Below are positions 49,988 through 57,611 of a DNA stretch of 64,000 nt, in pieces. A program made the position numbers and the translations under genes. How positions within the stretch are numbered: position 1 is the stretch's first letter; every line of letters starts with the position of its first letter. Under the pieces are notes generated by a model that did not search any database, had not been told where the DNA came from, and saw nothing but the letters and a program-made list of their open reading frames with translations. The DNA lies in the NCBI GenBank assembly GCA_036406475.1, contig DASXBA010000075.1, positions 1-64,000 on the forward strand. Reading direction: 5' to 3'. The DNA comes from DASXBA01 sp036406475. GTDB taxonomy: Bacteria; Actinomycetota; Thermoleophilia; Solirubrobacterales; Thermoleophilaceae.

Positions 49988-50039
49988 GGCAAGGAAGCAG
50001 CGAGCGACCGATGACGCAGCCGGGCGACGGTTCGCAGCG
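49988..50039. repeat. Intergenic repeat, copy B
   Basis: GGCAAGGAAGCAGCGAGCGAC is followed by CGATGACGCAGCCGGGCGAC and GGTTCGCAGC. It aligns with 17392-17465 over both ends and lacks the hairpin insert of copy A. It lies 17 bases after the heptamer array and next to the 3' end of the MarR gene (minus strand), so it may act as a shared 3' element of the converging genes. Confidence 0.65.
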
Positions 50040-50041
50040 CC

Positions 50042-50476
50042 CTAGGCGGCGAGCTTGCGGCAGATTTCTGCCAGGGAGCGCTTTTCGACTTCGTCGAGGG
50101 CGCCGAAGGCCCGGCTCACGCGGTCGGCGTGGCCGGGGAAGAGGCGTTCGACCAGGTGACGACCGGGTGGCATCAGGTCCACGGCCGCTGCGCGGCGGTC
50201 GTGGGCCAGGCGGCGGCGGGCGACGAATCCGCGCGACTCGAGCGTGTCCGTGACCTCGGTCGCGTTCGCCTTGCTCCAGCCGAGCCGGCGGCGGAGTGTT
50301 CGCAGCTCGAGCGAGCCGCCCGCCGTGACGAGGACGACCAGCGCCGAGAAGCCGGCCGCCGACACTCCCTCCTGCTCGAGCTCGGCCGCCAGGCTGCGCC
50401 GGACGGTGGCCTCGGCGCGCAGCAGCGCCTGGAGGGCGCGGTGCGCCAGCGGGTCGGCGACCTCGAGGGACTCCAT
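50042..50476 (-). CDS. MarR-family transcriptional regulator
   Basis: A 144-residue winged-helix repressor. The N-terminal dimerisation helix is ALQALLRAEATVRRSLAAEL, the helix-turn-helix TLRRRLGWSKANATEVTDTL, and the wing RRLAHDRRAAAVDLMPPG. Such proteins respond to phenolic or oxidative signals and usually control a neighbouring gene. Here the neighbours are a CAP gene (convergent) and a MerR gene (same strand, 43 bases upstream), so the target is unclear. Confidence 0.9.
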   Translation of the reverse strand: MESLEVADPLAHRALQALLRAEATVRRSLAAELEQEGVSAAGFSALVVLVTAGGSLELRTLRRRLGWSKANATEVTDTLESRGFVARRRLAHDRRAAAVDLMPPGRHLVERLFPGHADRVSRAFGALDEVEKRSLAEICRKLAA

Positions 50477-50519
50477 GTCCGCGCGATCCTAGGAGCGCGC
50501 GCGGACGGCCCTGCCGGAG

Positions 50520-51428
50520 CTATGAAGTCTCTGCGAGCCGGACGCTCGACGCGCGCTCGTCGGCGGCCTGCGCCTCGGGCACGACCACGACCTGCTCGAT
50601 CCGGCCGCTGTCGACGTAGCCCTTGAGCCGGTCGACGGCCTCGCTCGGCGCGGCGCCCAGCGACGGGATCGCGTGCTCGCCCGTGACCGGCATCGACTCG
50701 CGGTACTCGAACACCGGAGCGGCGGAGCCGACCTGGCGGACGGTGTAGACGAGCCTGCCGACCACGTCGAGGGTGGCCTCGCCGCCGCAGAAGACGAACG
50801 CCGTGGGGTCGAGCGCCCGCATCGCGCGCACGACGCGCTCGGGCGGGAGGTCGAAGGCCAGCAGCAGGGTCCGGAAGCCGGCCCGGCGGAGGCCGAGCTC
50901 GAGAGCCTGGACCTGGAGGGCCTCGAAGTCGAGCCGCTCGCTGGAGTCGAAGATCAGGACGCCCTGCGGGCGGCTCGCGGGCGGTACCACTCGGCGCGCG
51001 GCGTGCAGCCAGCCGGTGGCCCAGCGGCAGGCCAGCTCGTACTCGGCCTCGCGGCCGTCGCGGCCGTGGGCCAGCTCGAGCGCCGGCAGGAGCACCTCCT
51101 CCACGCTCCGCTCGACGGAGCGGACGGCGAGGCTCTCCTCCATCAGCCTGTCCGCCGCGCCCTCGTCGAAGTGGTCGAAGGCGTCGAGCAGCCGCAGCGG
51201 CGAGCTCGGGCCCTCCCCGCGCTGGCGGGCCACCTCGATCGCGGACGAGATGTTGTGCGTCTCCTGGAGCGCGCGGCGCAGGGCCTCGAGCTCCGAGAGG
51301 TCGTACTGCCTATGGCCGCCCTGGGTGCGCCGGGGCTTGGGATAGCCAAACCGCCGCTCCCAGCTGCGCAGGGTGTTTGGGCTTACGCCGAGAAGCTCAG
51401 CTGCCGCATTCGTTCTGATCCCACTCAA
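50520..51428 (-). CDS. MerR-family regulator with C-terminal Rossmann-like sensor domain
   Basis: A 302-residue regulator. The MerR helix-turn-helix is TNAAAELLGVSPNTLRSWER with the wing FGYPKPRRTQGGHRQYDLSE. A helical segment and a Rossmann-like domain follow (ASRPQGVLIFDSSERLDFEA, LRRAGFRTLLLAFDLPPE, PTAFVFCGGEATLDVVGRL). The layout is that of CarH/LitR B12 photoreceptors, but the B12-binding motif DxHxxG and the E/H pair of the four-helix bundle are absent, so cobalamin binding is unlikely. The start is TTG at 51428 with GGAGGAG just upstream; longer frames further up are not supported. Target genes are unknown; it precedes MarR. Confidence 0.85.
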   Translation of the reverse strand: MSGIRTNAAAELLGVSPNTLRSWERRFGYPKPRRTQGGHRQYDLSELEALRRALQETHNISSAIEVARQRGEGPSSPLRLLDAFDHFDEGAADRLMEESLAVRSVERSVEEVLLPALELAHGRDGREAEYELACRWATGWLHAARRVVPPASRPQGVLIFDSSERLDFEALQVQALELGLRRAGFRTLLLAFDLPPERVVRAMRALDPTAFVFCGGEATLDVVGRLVYTVRQVGSAAPVFEYRESMPVTGEHAIPSLGAAPSEAVDRLKGYVDSGRIEQVVVVPEAQAADERASSVRLAETS

Positions 51429-51619
51429 GTCTCCTCCATCCCGCGTAAAGCGCAGAAGTTGGCCATTACTTCTCACGTTCGGCGCGTCCCCTCGATGGGT
51501 TGAGTGGTGTTGCACAGCTTTCGACGCATAGGCCCCCTGTCTCCATGGAGCTTTCTGCCGGTTTGGGAGGTCTTGCGCAAGTCGTGCAGCGGTTTTTGCA
51601 GCCAGGGCTGCAGTGCGCG

Positions 51620-52135
51620 CTAGCGCTTGCCGAACTCGCTCGGCTCCACCGTGACCAGCGCGGCGCGGGGCGGACCGCACGTGGCGATGCGAGCGGCGAG
51701 GGTGCCGACCCGCCTGGCGAAAGCCGAGCGCAGGCGCACCGGCATCACCATCGGATCGCAGGCCCGCTGCGCCGCCTGGCCGACGGCGCGGGCGAGCTGC
51801 TCGTCACCGAGCGGGCTGGTGACGAGGTCGATGAAGGTCGTGCCGGCGACGGTCTGCTCCGGACCGAAGATCTTCTCCCCGCCGTCGCTCACGGCGCTCA
51901 CGGAGAGGTCGTAGTTGACGATCACGAAGGCCGCTCCGGCGCCGGGCATGGCGTCGCGCCCGCACGTCAGCATCATGCCGAGGCCGCAGTGGTCGCAGAC
52001 GCGGCCGCGCAGGTCGGGCCGGCCCTCCGGCTCGCCCTCGGACGGCTGGCCGCAGCGCGAGCAGAAGCGAATCGGCTTCGGCCGTTTCGGTCCGGACGGT
52101 GTCCAAGACCGGTCGATCCTTATAAGCGCAGTCAT
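51620..52135 (-). CDS. Zinc-ribbon plus PAS-like protein
   Basis: A 171-residue protein. The N-terminal part has a zinc ribbon with two CxxC pairs (RFCSRCGQP and RVCDHCGLGMML) about 25 residues apart. The C-terminal part (AAFVIVNYDLSVSAVSDGGE, PEQTVAGTTFIDLVTSPLGD) looks like a PAS domain with no attached output. The ATG at 52135 follows GGGGGA. This pairing suggests a redox- or light-responsive cytoplasmic sensor, but no partner is evident. It lies on the minus strand upstream of the MerR gene with 191 bases between. Confidence 0.75.
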   Translation of the reverse strand: MTALIRIDRSWTPSGPKRPKPIRFCSRCGQPSEGEPEGRPDLRGRVCDHCGLGMMLTCGRDAMPGAGAAFVIVNYDLSVSAVSDGGEKIFGPEQTVAGTTFIDLVTSPLGDEQLARAVGQAAQRACDPMVMPVRLRSAFARRVGTLAARIATCGPPRAALVTVEPSEFGKR

Positions 52136-52309
52136 TCCCCCGACGAGTCCTTTCCCACTCTGCCGCTTACCCCGAGGCCCGATCGAAACACGCTCTTCTA
52201 AGGGTCGGCTGAGACCCGGACCAAATGCATCGTTTCCGGAGCGGAGATCGTCCGGAATCTTCACCCGTTCGAGGGGTACGATGCGCCAATCCGGCGTACG
52301 TGGACCCTC

Positions 52310-52726
52310 GTGTTGGTCGCTCTGTCGCTGGCGGCTTGCGGGGACGACCGGCCGCTGCCGGACGCCTGCACGTCCGAGCCGGGCGATGTCCGGTCCGCCC
52401 TGGCCGCCGCGCCGTCACCGGTCCGGGTACACGGAACGCTCGTCTCGACCTGCGTCCGCACGGCCCGGACGCCCGACGAGCTCCAGCGCCTGGGCACCAG
52501 CCTCGTGGGCGCGGCCGGCGAGCTCGCCGACTCCGCACGCGCCCGGCCGGGAGGGCAGGACGAGGTCAGCCTCGGCTACCTCGTGGGTGCGGCCCGCCGC
52601 GGCGCCGGGAAGCTGAGCGGCGAGCGCAGCGAGCTCGTGCGGCGGCTGGAGCAGGAGGCGCAGGTGCTCCGCGGCGACAAGGCGGCCTACCGGCGCGGCG
52701 TCGAGGCCGGACGCCGGAGTGGCTAG
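52310..52726 (+). CDS. Short lipoprotein, function unknown
   Basis: A 138-residue frame starting at GTG 52310, just in front of a lipobox (VALSLAACGDD). Without an earlier start the signal peptide has only ten residues and no basic end; the frame continues upstream through RRTWTLVLVALSLAAC without an ATG, so a non-standard start or sequencing error is possible. The mature part is Ala/Arg-rich and helical (EVSLGYLVGAARRGAGKLSG, LVRRLEQEAQVLRGDKAAYR) with two cysteines. No family is recognised. It ends 10 bases before fumC. Confidence 0.6.
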   Translation: MLVALSLAACGDDRPLPDACTSEPGDVRSALAAAPSPVRVHGTLVSTCVRTARTPDELQRLGTSLVGAAGELADSARARPGGQDEVSLGYLVGAARRGAGKLSGERSELVRRLEQEAQVLRGDKAAYRRGVEAGRRSG

Positions 52727-52736
52727 CCTCCAAGGC

Positions 52737-54050
52737 ATGGCGATTCAGCAAGAGTTGTGGGGCAAGGAGACGGCCAAGGCCGTCGAGAACTTCCCGGTCT
52801 CGGGCGAGCGGGTGCCGGCCCCGGTGGTCCACTGGCTCGGCCGCATCAAGGCCGCGGCCGCGCGCGTGAACGCCGAGCTCGGGCTGCTCGACGGCGACAT
52901 GGCCGAGCGCATCGCGCGCGCGGGCGACGAGGTCGCGAACGGCGAGCACGACGACCAGTTCCCGATCGACGTCTTCCAGACCGGGTCGGGGACCTCGTCG
53001 AACATGAACGCCAACGAGGTGATGGCGAGCCTGGCCGGCGAGGACGTCCACGCCAACGACCACGTGAACATGGGCCAGTCGTCCAACGACGTCTTCCCGT
53101 CCGCCGTCCACCTGGCCGCGGTCCAGGAGACGCGCGACCGGCTGCTGCCCGCCCTCGAGCGCCTGGCCGGCGCCTTCGAGCGCAAGGCCGAGGAGTTCTC
53201 CGAGCTCGTCAAGGCCGGCCGGACCCACATGATGGATGCAGTCCCGGTGACGCTCGGCCAGGAGTTCGCCGGCTACGGCGCGCAGATGCGCCTGGGCCGC
53301 GACCGGGTCGAGGGCGCCCTCGGACGTGCCTCCCAGATCCCGCTCGGCGGGACCGCGACCGGCACCGGCCTCAACACCCATCCCGAGTTCGCCGAGCGCG
53401 TGCGCGCACAGCTCGGGCTCGGCGAGGCGCCGGCCGACCACTTCGAGGCCCAGGCCAACCGCGACGGCCTCGTCGAGCTGCACGCGACCTTCAAGTCGGT
53501 GGCGGTCTCCCTCACCAAGATCGCCAACGACCTGGTTCTCATGGGCTCCGGCCCGCGCACGGGGCTGGCTGAGCTGCGCCTCCCCGAGCTCCAGAAGGGC
53601 TCGTCGATCATGCCCGGCAAGGTCAACCCGGTGATCCCGGAGGTCGTGCTCCAGGTCTCCGCGCAGGTGATCGGCAACGACACCGCCGTGACCGTCGCCG
53701 GCACGCAGGGCGCCTTCGAGCTCAACGTGCGGATCCCGATGATGGCCCGCAACGTCTTCGAGTCGATCCGGATCCTCACGTCCGCCTGCTCCCTCTTGGC
53801 CGAGAAGGTCGTGGACGGCATCGAGCCGAACGAGGAGAACCTGCGCCGGCACGCGGAGTCGACTCCGGCGATCGCCACCGCGCTCAACCCCTTCATCGGC
53901 TACGACCGAGGCACCGAGATCGTGAACGAGGCGGTCGCCTCGCAGCGCACGATCCGCGAGGTGGCGCTCGAAAAGGGCGTCGACGAGGAGACCCTCGACA
54001 AGGCGCTCGACCTGCGCCAGATGGCGCGCGGCTCGAAGCCGGGCGACTAG
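52737..54050 (+). CDS. fumC: Class II fumarate hydratase
   Basis: A 437-residue fumarase of the fumarase/aspartase family that interconverts fumarate and malate in the TCA cycle. Signatures are QTGSGTSSNMNANEVMA near residue 82, NMGQSSNDVFPSAVHLA, KAGRTHMMDAVPVTLGQEF and GSSIMPGKVNPVIPEVVLQV, the family's active-site loop. Aspartase and argininosuccinate lyase are the alternatives; length and the GTSSNMN segment favour FumC. The ATG at 52737 is preferred over 52719. Its stop shares CTAG with the convergent DUF998 gene. Confidence 0.95.
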   Translation: MAIQQELWGKETAKAVENFPVSGERVPAPVVHWLGRIKAAAARVNAELGLLDGDMAERIARAGDEVANGEHDDQFPIDVFQTGSGTSSNMNANEVMASLAGEDVHANDHVNMGQSSNDVFPSAVHLAAVQETRDRLLPALERLAGAFERKAEEFSELVKAGRTHMMDAVPVTLGQEFAGYGAQMRLGRDRVEGALGRASQIPLGGTATGTGLNTHPEFAERVRAQLGLGEAPADHFEAQANRDGLVELHATFKSVAVSLTKIANDLVLMGSGPRTGLAELRLPELQKGSSIMPGKVNPVIPEVVLQVSAQVIGNDTAVTVAGTQGAFELNVRIPMMARNVFESIRILTSACSLLAEKVVDGIEPNEENLRRHAESTPAIATALNPFIGYDRGTEIVNEAVASQRTIREVALEKGVDEETLDKALDLRQMARGSKPGD

Positions 54051-55222
54051 CGCGCCGGGCGCGCGCGGATCGTGATGCGCGCTACCGGGAGTCCGTGCCA
54101 GCTGAGGCGCATCGTGTCGATCAGCGTGCCGTCGGCCGCGAGCTCGTGGGTGTCGCGGCAGCTCAGGGCGAACCGCAGCGGCCCGACCGGGACCACGAAC
54201 TTGTAGCTCGTCAGCCGATAGCCGCCCTCCTCGAGCAGGATGTCCATGCCGTCGGGCGCGTCGTCGGCGGTGACGTGGACGCGGCCGGGCTCCACCAGGT
54301 GGAAGAAACGGCGGCGGCGCTCCACACGACCGCTGCGGAAGGTCGCGACGTCGTCCATCAGCCAGGCCTCGTCGGAGAACCAGGTGAACTCCCGGCGCGC
54401 CTCGAAGCGGAGCGGGAAGCGGCGCCAGATGAAGTGGGGGAACGGCACGAGCTCGCCCGGGCCGCGCCAGGCGCCGGCGAAGAAGCGGCGGGGGCTCAGC
54501 GGGGTGAGCGCTTCCGGCTCGCGCTCCGTGCGAGTCGAGTAGAGGACACCAACCGCGACGATCAGGACCCAGAGGTGGACGACGCCCAAGCCGGCGCGCT
54601 GGGCGAGCCCCGCGGTGGCGACCTCCGGCCTGGCCAGGATGAAGAAGATCACGGCGAAGGCCACGCCGCTCGTGCCGCAGGCAAGTGCGAGCAGCCCGCT
54701 CGGTGCCGGCCATAGCGATCGCGAGATCGCGAACGGCGTGCCCACGAGGGCAACGTCGAACGCCAGGCTGGCCCAGAGGTGCAGGTCGTGGTGCCACGAC
54801 AGCTGGCCCGCGTGGAAGCGATCGAGACAGGCCTGCTGGGTCATCCCGCAGTCCATCTGGAACAGGCCGGCGAGGATGATCGAGGCCCCCGCGGCGACGA
54901 ACAGCCAGGCAGCCACGCGGCTGGCGCGACGCCGCGGCAGCACGGCGGTGACCGCGGGCCCGAGCCCGGCGACCGACAGGCCGAGCACTACGAGCCCGGC
55001 GTTCATCAACCAGGGGTGGCTCGCGTTCCTGGCGCCGAGCTCGCTCACGGCCTGCTCGATGTGGGAATAGCCCGGCTGGAGCGCCCCGGCGACGACCCAG
55101 GCGGCGGTGAAGACGAGCTGGCCCGCGATGGCGGCCCAGGCGAGGGCGCGCGCCAGCCGGACCGGCGGTGTGGCCGCCTGCTCCCCAGTAATTGAAACGG
55201 ATGTGGCGCGACTCGAATACAC
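54047..55222 (-). CDS. DUF998-type membrane protein with extra C-terminal beta domain
   Basis: A 391-residue membrane protein starting at GTG 55222. The N-terminal ~220 residues hold about six transmembrane helices of the DUF998 type (AAIAGQLVFTAAWVVAGALQ, QPGYSHIEQAVSELGARN, NAGLVVLGLSVAGLGPAV). The C-terminal ~140 residues are soluble and beta-rich (RREFTWFSDEAWLMDDVATF, EEGGYRLTSYKFVVPVGPLR), like a lipocalin or cyclic-nucleotide-type barrel; this addition is unusual. The gene is divergent from a TetR gene across a 40-base regulatory region, so TetR likely controls it. The 3' end overlaps fumC by the CTAG. Confidence 0.78.
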   Translation of the reverse strand: MYSSRATSVSITGEQAATPPVRLARALAWAAIAGQLVFTAAWVVAGALQPGYSHIEQAVSELGARNASHPWLMNAGLVVLGLSVAGLGPAVTAVLPRRRASRVAAWLFVAAGASIILAGLFQMDCGMTQQACLDRFHAGQLSWHHDLHLWASLAFDVALVGTPFAISRSLWPAPSGLLALACGTSGVAFAVIFFILARPEVATAGLAQRAGLGVVHLWVLIVAVGVLYSTRTEREPEALTPLSPRRFFAGAWRGPGELVPFPHFIWRRFPLRFEARREFTWFSDEAWLMDDVATFRSGRVERRRRFFHLVEPGRVHVTADDAPDGMDILLEEGGYRLTSYKFVVPVGPLRFALSCRDTHELAADGTLIDTMRLSWHGLPVARITIRARPAR

Positions 55223-55236
55223 GGATGCCCGTCCTG

Positions 55237-55262
55237 TGTACGCCGTACAATACACTGTACAC
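55237..55262. promoter_or_regulatory. Divergent TetR operator and promoters
   Basis: Three TGTAC-type half sites lie in the 40-base spacer: TGTAC at 55237, and the palindrome GTACA-ATACAC-TGTAC at 55245-55260. A -10-like TACAAT overlaps it (55246-55251) for the TetR gene, whose ATG is at 55263, so its message is nearly leaderless. The reverse strand offers TATTGT for the DUF998 gene. The layout fits a TetR repressor acting on itself and its neighbour. Confidence 0.72.
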
Positions 55263-55799
55263 ATGGCGGCGCGCAACCCCCTGTCGCGAGAGCGGATCAT
55301 CGACACCGCCGTCGGCGTGCTCGAGCAGGATGGCTGGGACGCCCTCAGCATGCGCCGGCTCGCCCAGGAGCTCGACGTCTGGCCCATGGCCGTCTACCGC
55401 TACTTCCGCGACAAGGACGAGCTGGTCGACGCGCTCGTGGACCACGCCGCCGGGCGGATGGAGCTGCACGGCGCGGACGGCCACTGGCGGGAGCGGCTGC
55501 GCGGCCTGGTCGAGAGCGCCCGTCTCGGGCTCCAGCGGCTGCCGCCGGAGCTGCGCGGGCGGCTCGGCACGCTGATCGTGGCGTCCGACGGGCCGGGTCT
55601 AACGACCAAGGGGATCGAGGTCCTCGAGGCGGCGGGCCTCGACGCCGAGGAGGCCCGGATGGCGTGGTCGGCGCTCGCCGCCTACGCGATCGGCGCCGTC
55701 GAGATCGCGCCCGAGGACGGGGAGCGCTTCGAGTACGGGCTCGACCGTCTCCTTGACGGGCTCGAGGCCGCTTGCGCGATCAGGGGATCGCCCCCATAG
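55263..55799 (+). CDS. TetR-family transcriptional regulator
   Basis: A 178-residue repressor. The helix-turn-helix lies in NPLSRERIIDTAVGVLEQDG and LSMRRLAQELDVWPMAVYRY, the TetR N-terminal signature. The C-terminal ligand domain is helical (ADGHWRERLRGLVESARLGL, AYAIGAVEIAPEDGE). It should bind the palindrome between itself and the DUF998 gene. The inducer is unknown. A 9-bp hairpin follows its stop. Confidence 0.93.
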   Translation: MAARNPLSRERIIDTAVGVLEQDGWDALSMRRLAQELDVWPMAVYRYFRDKDELVDALVDHAAGRMELHGADGHWRERLRGLVESARLGLQRLPPELRGRLGTLIVASDGPGLTTKGIEVLEAAGLDAEEARMAWSALAAYAIGAVEIAPEDGERFEYGLDRLLDGLEAACAIRGSPP

Positions 55800-55807
55800 T
55801 GAAACGG

Positions 55808-55829
55808 CTCCTCCCCCCATGGGGAGGAG
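55808..55829 (+). terminator. Hairpin after TetR gene
   Basis: CTCCTCCCC (55808-55816) pairs perfectly with GGGGAGGAG (55821-55829) around CCAT. It follows the TetR stop by eight bases. There is no T tract, so a Rho-independent terminator is likely but weak. Confidence 0.5.
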
Positions 55830-55864
55830 ACCTCACCCCTTCAAGTCACTCATTGGGAGGCATC

Positions 55865-56215
55865 TTGCAACGCTTCGCGACCATCCCCGCGCGGCTCGCC
55901 GCGCTCATCTGCTTTCTCGCCCTGCTGGCCGCCGCGCTTCCCGCCGGCGCCTCGGCCAAGTCGATCCACAAGGGCAAGTACCAGTGCTACCAGTTCGACG
56001 CGACCTCCGGGTACCTCTACTGGGGCTACGTGAAGGTCAAGGGCAGCAAGTACAAGATCTCCGGCGGCCACGGCAAGTACAGCCGCAAGGGGAGCAAGAT
56101 CAAGTGGAAGAGCGGCCCGCTCCACAAGTACCACTGGACCGGCAAGGTGCAGTCGAGCAAGAAGTTCAAGATCATCGGCAAGAAGGATGGGATCGAGATC
56201 AACTGCAACCGCTAG
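55865..56215 (+). CDS. Small exported basic protein
   Basis: A 116-residue protein starting at TTG 55865 with GGGAGG four bases upstream. The signal peptide is RFATIPARLAALICFLALLA with cleavage near ASA at ~35. The mature part is rich in Lys, Tyr and Gly (GKYQCYQFDATSGYLYWGYV, KVKGSKYKISGGHGKYSRKG) with two cysteines and probably is a small beta-barrel that binds a polyanion or wall polymer. No family is recognised. It is followed by a GNAT gene. Confidence 0.72.
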   Translation: MQRFATIPARLAALICFLALLAAALPAGASAKSIHKGKYQCYQFDATSGYLYWGYVKVKGSKYKISGGHGKYSRKGSKIKWKSGPLHKYHWTGKVQSSKKFKIIGKKDGIEINCNR

Positions 56216-56278
56216 CGGGGTGAGCCCCGCCTGATCCGCCTCTGCCGCGACGACGAGCGCTCCGCGATCCTCGCGATC

Positions 56279-56716
56279 GTGAACGGCGCGGCGGAGGCGT
56301 ATCGCGGCGTCATCCCGGCGGACCGCTGGCACGAGCCCTACATGCCGGCGGAGGAGCTCGACGCCGAGATCGCGGCCGGGGTCCGCTTCTGGGGCTACGA
56401 GGACGCGGGTGGCCTGGCCGGCGTGATGGGAATCCAGGACGTCGGCGACGTGGAGCTGATCCGCCACGCCTACGTCGCGCAGCAGAAGCAGGGCCGCGGG
56501 GTCGGCGGCGCGCTGCTCGAGCAGCTGCTGGCGGAGGCCGCGAAGCCCATCCTCGTGGGCACCTGGGCCGCCGCCGACTGGGCGATCCGCTTCTACGAGC
56601 GCCACGGCTTCGAGCTCGTCTCCCGCGGGCGGAAGGACGAGCTGCTCAGGACCTACTGGACGATCCCGGAGCGGCAGGTGGAGACGTCGGTGGTGCTGGA
56701 GCTCAGTGTGGGCTGA
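56279..56716 (+). CDS. GNAT-family N-acetyltransferase
   Basis: A 145-residue GNAT enzyme. The acetyl-CoA-binding loop is VAQQKQGRGVGGALLEQLLA, with ADWAIRFYERHGFELVSRG at the C-terminal end. The fold should begin with LIRLCRDDERSAILAIV, which lies upstream in frame; a CTG at 56231 may be the true start and GTG 56279 only the first standard one. Substrate unknown. A long stem follows its stop. Confidence 0.83.
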   Translation: MNGAAEAYRGVIPADRWHEPYMPAEELDAEIAAGVRFWGYEDAGGLAGVMGIQDVGDVELIRHAYVAQQKQGRGVGGALLEQLLAEAAKPILVGTWAAADWAIRFYERHGFELVSRGRKDELLRTYWTIPERQVETSVVLELSVG

Positions 56717-56756
56717 GGAGCCGGCCCCGACCTGGCCCGGGGGGGCCGGCCCTCAG
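56713..56756 (+). terminator. Long hairpin terminator
   Basis: CTGAG-GA-GCCGGCCCC (56713-56728) pairs with GGGGCCGGC-C-CTCAG (56742-56756), a stem of 14 pairs with one two-by-one interruption. The GNAT stop (56714-56716) lies in the left arm and the membrane-protein stop just beyond, at 56765. It can serve both converging genes. Confidence 0.7.
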
Positions 56757-56764
56757 CGGTTGCC

Positions 56765-57499
56765 CTAGGCCGCCGTAGCGGGCGCTGGGGCGGCGGGAAC
56801 CGGATCCGATTCCATCGGGGGCTTGTGGACCGCGTCGCGCGGGGCATCCCACTCCTCGTCCGACATACGGAGCAGGGCGAGGCCGAGCGGGACGAAGCCG
56901 ACGAGCAGGATGGCGAAGGCGATGATCTCGACCGTCTTCCCCTCGGAGAAGAACGTGACCGGACCGGAGATCGCGATCACCACGGCGGCCCACCTCGGCA
57001 CGATCCGCCGCCGCCAGGCCGCGACGCCCAGGAGGATGAGGCCGAGCACCACGCCGACGATGAACATCAAGAACAGCGGAGCGCCGGACGCGGCGTCGTT
57101 GGTCTTGTCGAGCAGCTTGGCCATCTGGGCCCTGTCGAGGCCGCTCTGGTTGACCATCTCGTACTCGATGCTCGTGAAGCCGTAGAAGGCGAAGGTCACG
57201 GCCGAGCCGACCAGGAGCAGGCCGCCGGCCACCTGCCCGAGGCCTACGCGCCTGCCGCGGAACACGTGGATGATCCCCACGCACGCGCCGAGCAGGAGCA
57301 GGCTGCCGACGAGGAAGATGATCCCGCTGATGATGTAGGCGCTCTTGTGCGCCGCGACCTGGGCGAGCTCCTTGGTCTTGTTTTCATCGTCCGCGTCCGG
57401 CCCGACGACCGACGCGATGAGGAACAGGGCGGGCGCGACGATCAGGCAGAGACCGACCAGCGTCCGCCCGAAGTTGCGCCCGTCAGAGAACTTGAGCAA
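56765..57499 (-). CDS. Membrane protein, function unknown
   Basis: A 244-residue protein with about six hydrophobic helices (LVGLCLIVAPALFLIASVVG, YIISGIIFLVGSLLLLGACV, VAGGLLLVGSAVTFAFYGF, LFLMFIVGVVLGLILLGV, WAAVVIAISGPVTFF, IIAFAILLVGFVPLGLALL). A Pro/Ala-rich end (MESDPVPAAPAPATAA) is cytoplasmic. The extracellular loop after helix 1 holds DADDENKTKELAQVAAHK. The TTG start at 57499 has AGGAGG upstream. No family is recognised. Confidence 0.78.
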   Translation of the reverse strand: MLKFSDGRNFGRTLVGLCLIVAPALFLIASVVGPDADDENKTKELAQVAAHKSAYIISGIIFLVGSLLLLGACVGIIHVFRGRRVGLGQVAGGLLLVGSAVTFAFYGFTSIEYEMVNQSGLDRAQMAKLLDKTNDAASGAPLFLMFIVGVVLGLILLGVAAWRRRIVPRWAAVVIAISGPVTFFSEGKTVEIIAFAILLVGFVPLGLALLRMSDEEWDAPRDAVHKPPMESDPVPAAPAPATAA

Positions 57500-57611
57500 T
57501 GTGAGCCTCCTGGGGTTGCGAATCCGGAGCCAGAGGGCTCCTCTCCGAAGCTAGGTCCGGTCCGCGGAGGCGGTCAAGCGAGTTTTAGGCGGGGTGTCAG
57601 CTGGGCGACAG

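Noticed and set aside
49980..50039. Small SRP RNA (4.5S): GTCCGGCAAGGAAGCAGC and GATGACGC resemble the conserved SRP tip
   Set aside because: The 5' strand of helix 8 (GGTCAGG) is missing, the loop is five bases rather than GGAA, there are two copies in the window, and copy A lacks TCCGG. A repeat family explains it better.
49915..50039. CRISPR array
   Set aside because: Units are 7 bases with no spacers, and no cas genes are present.
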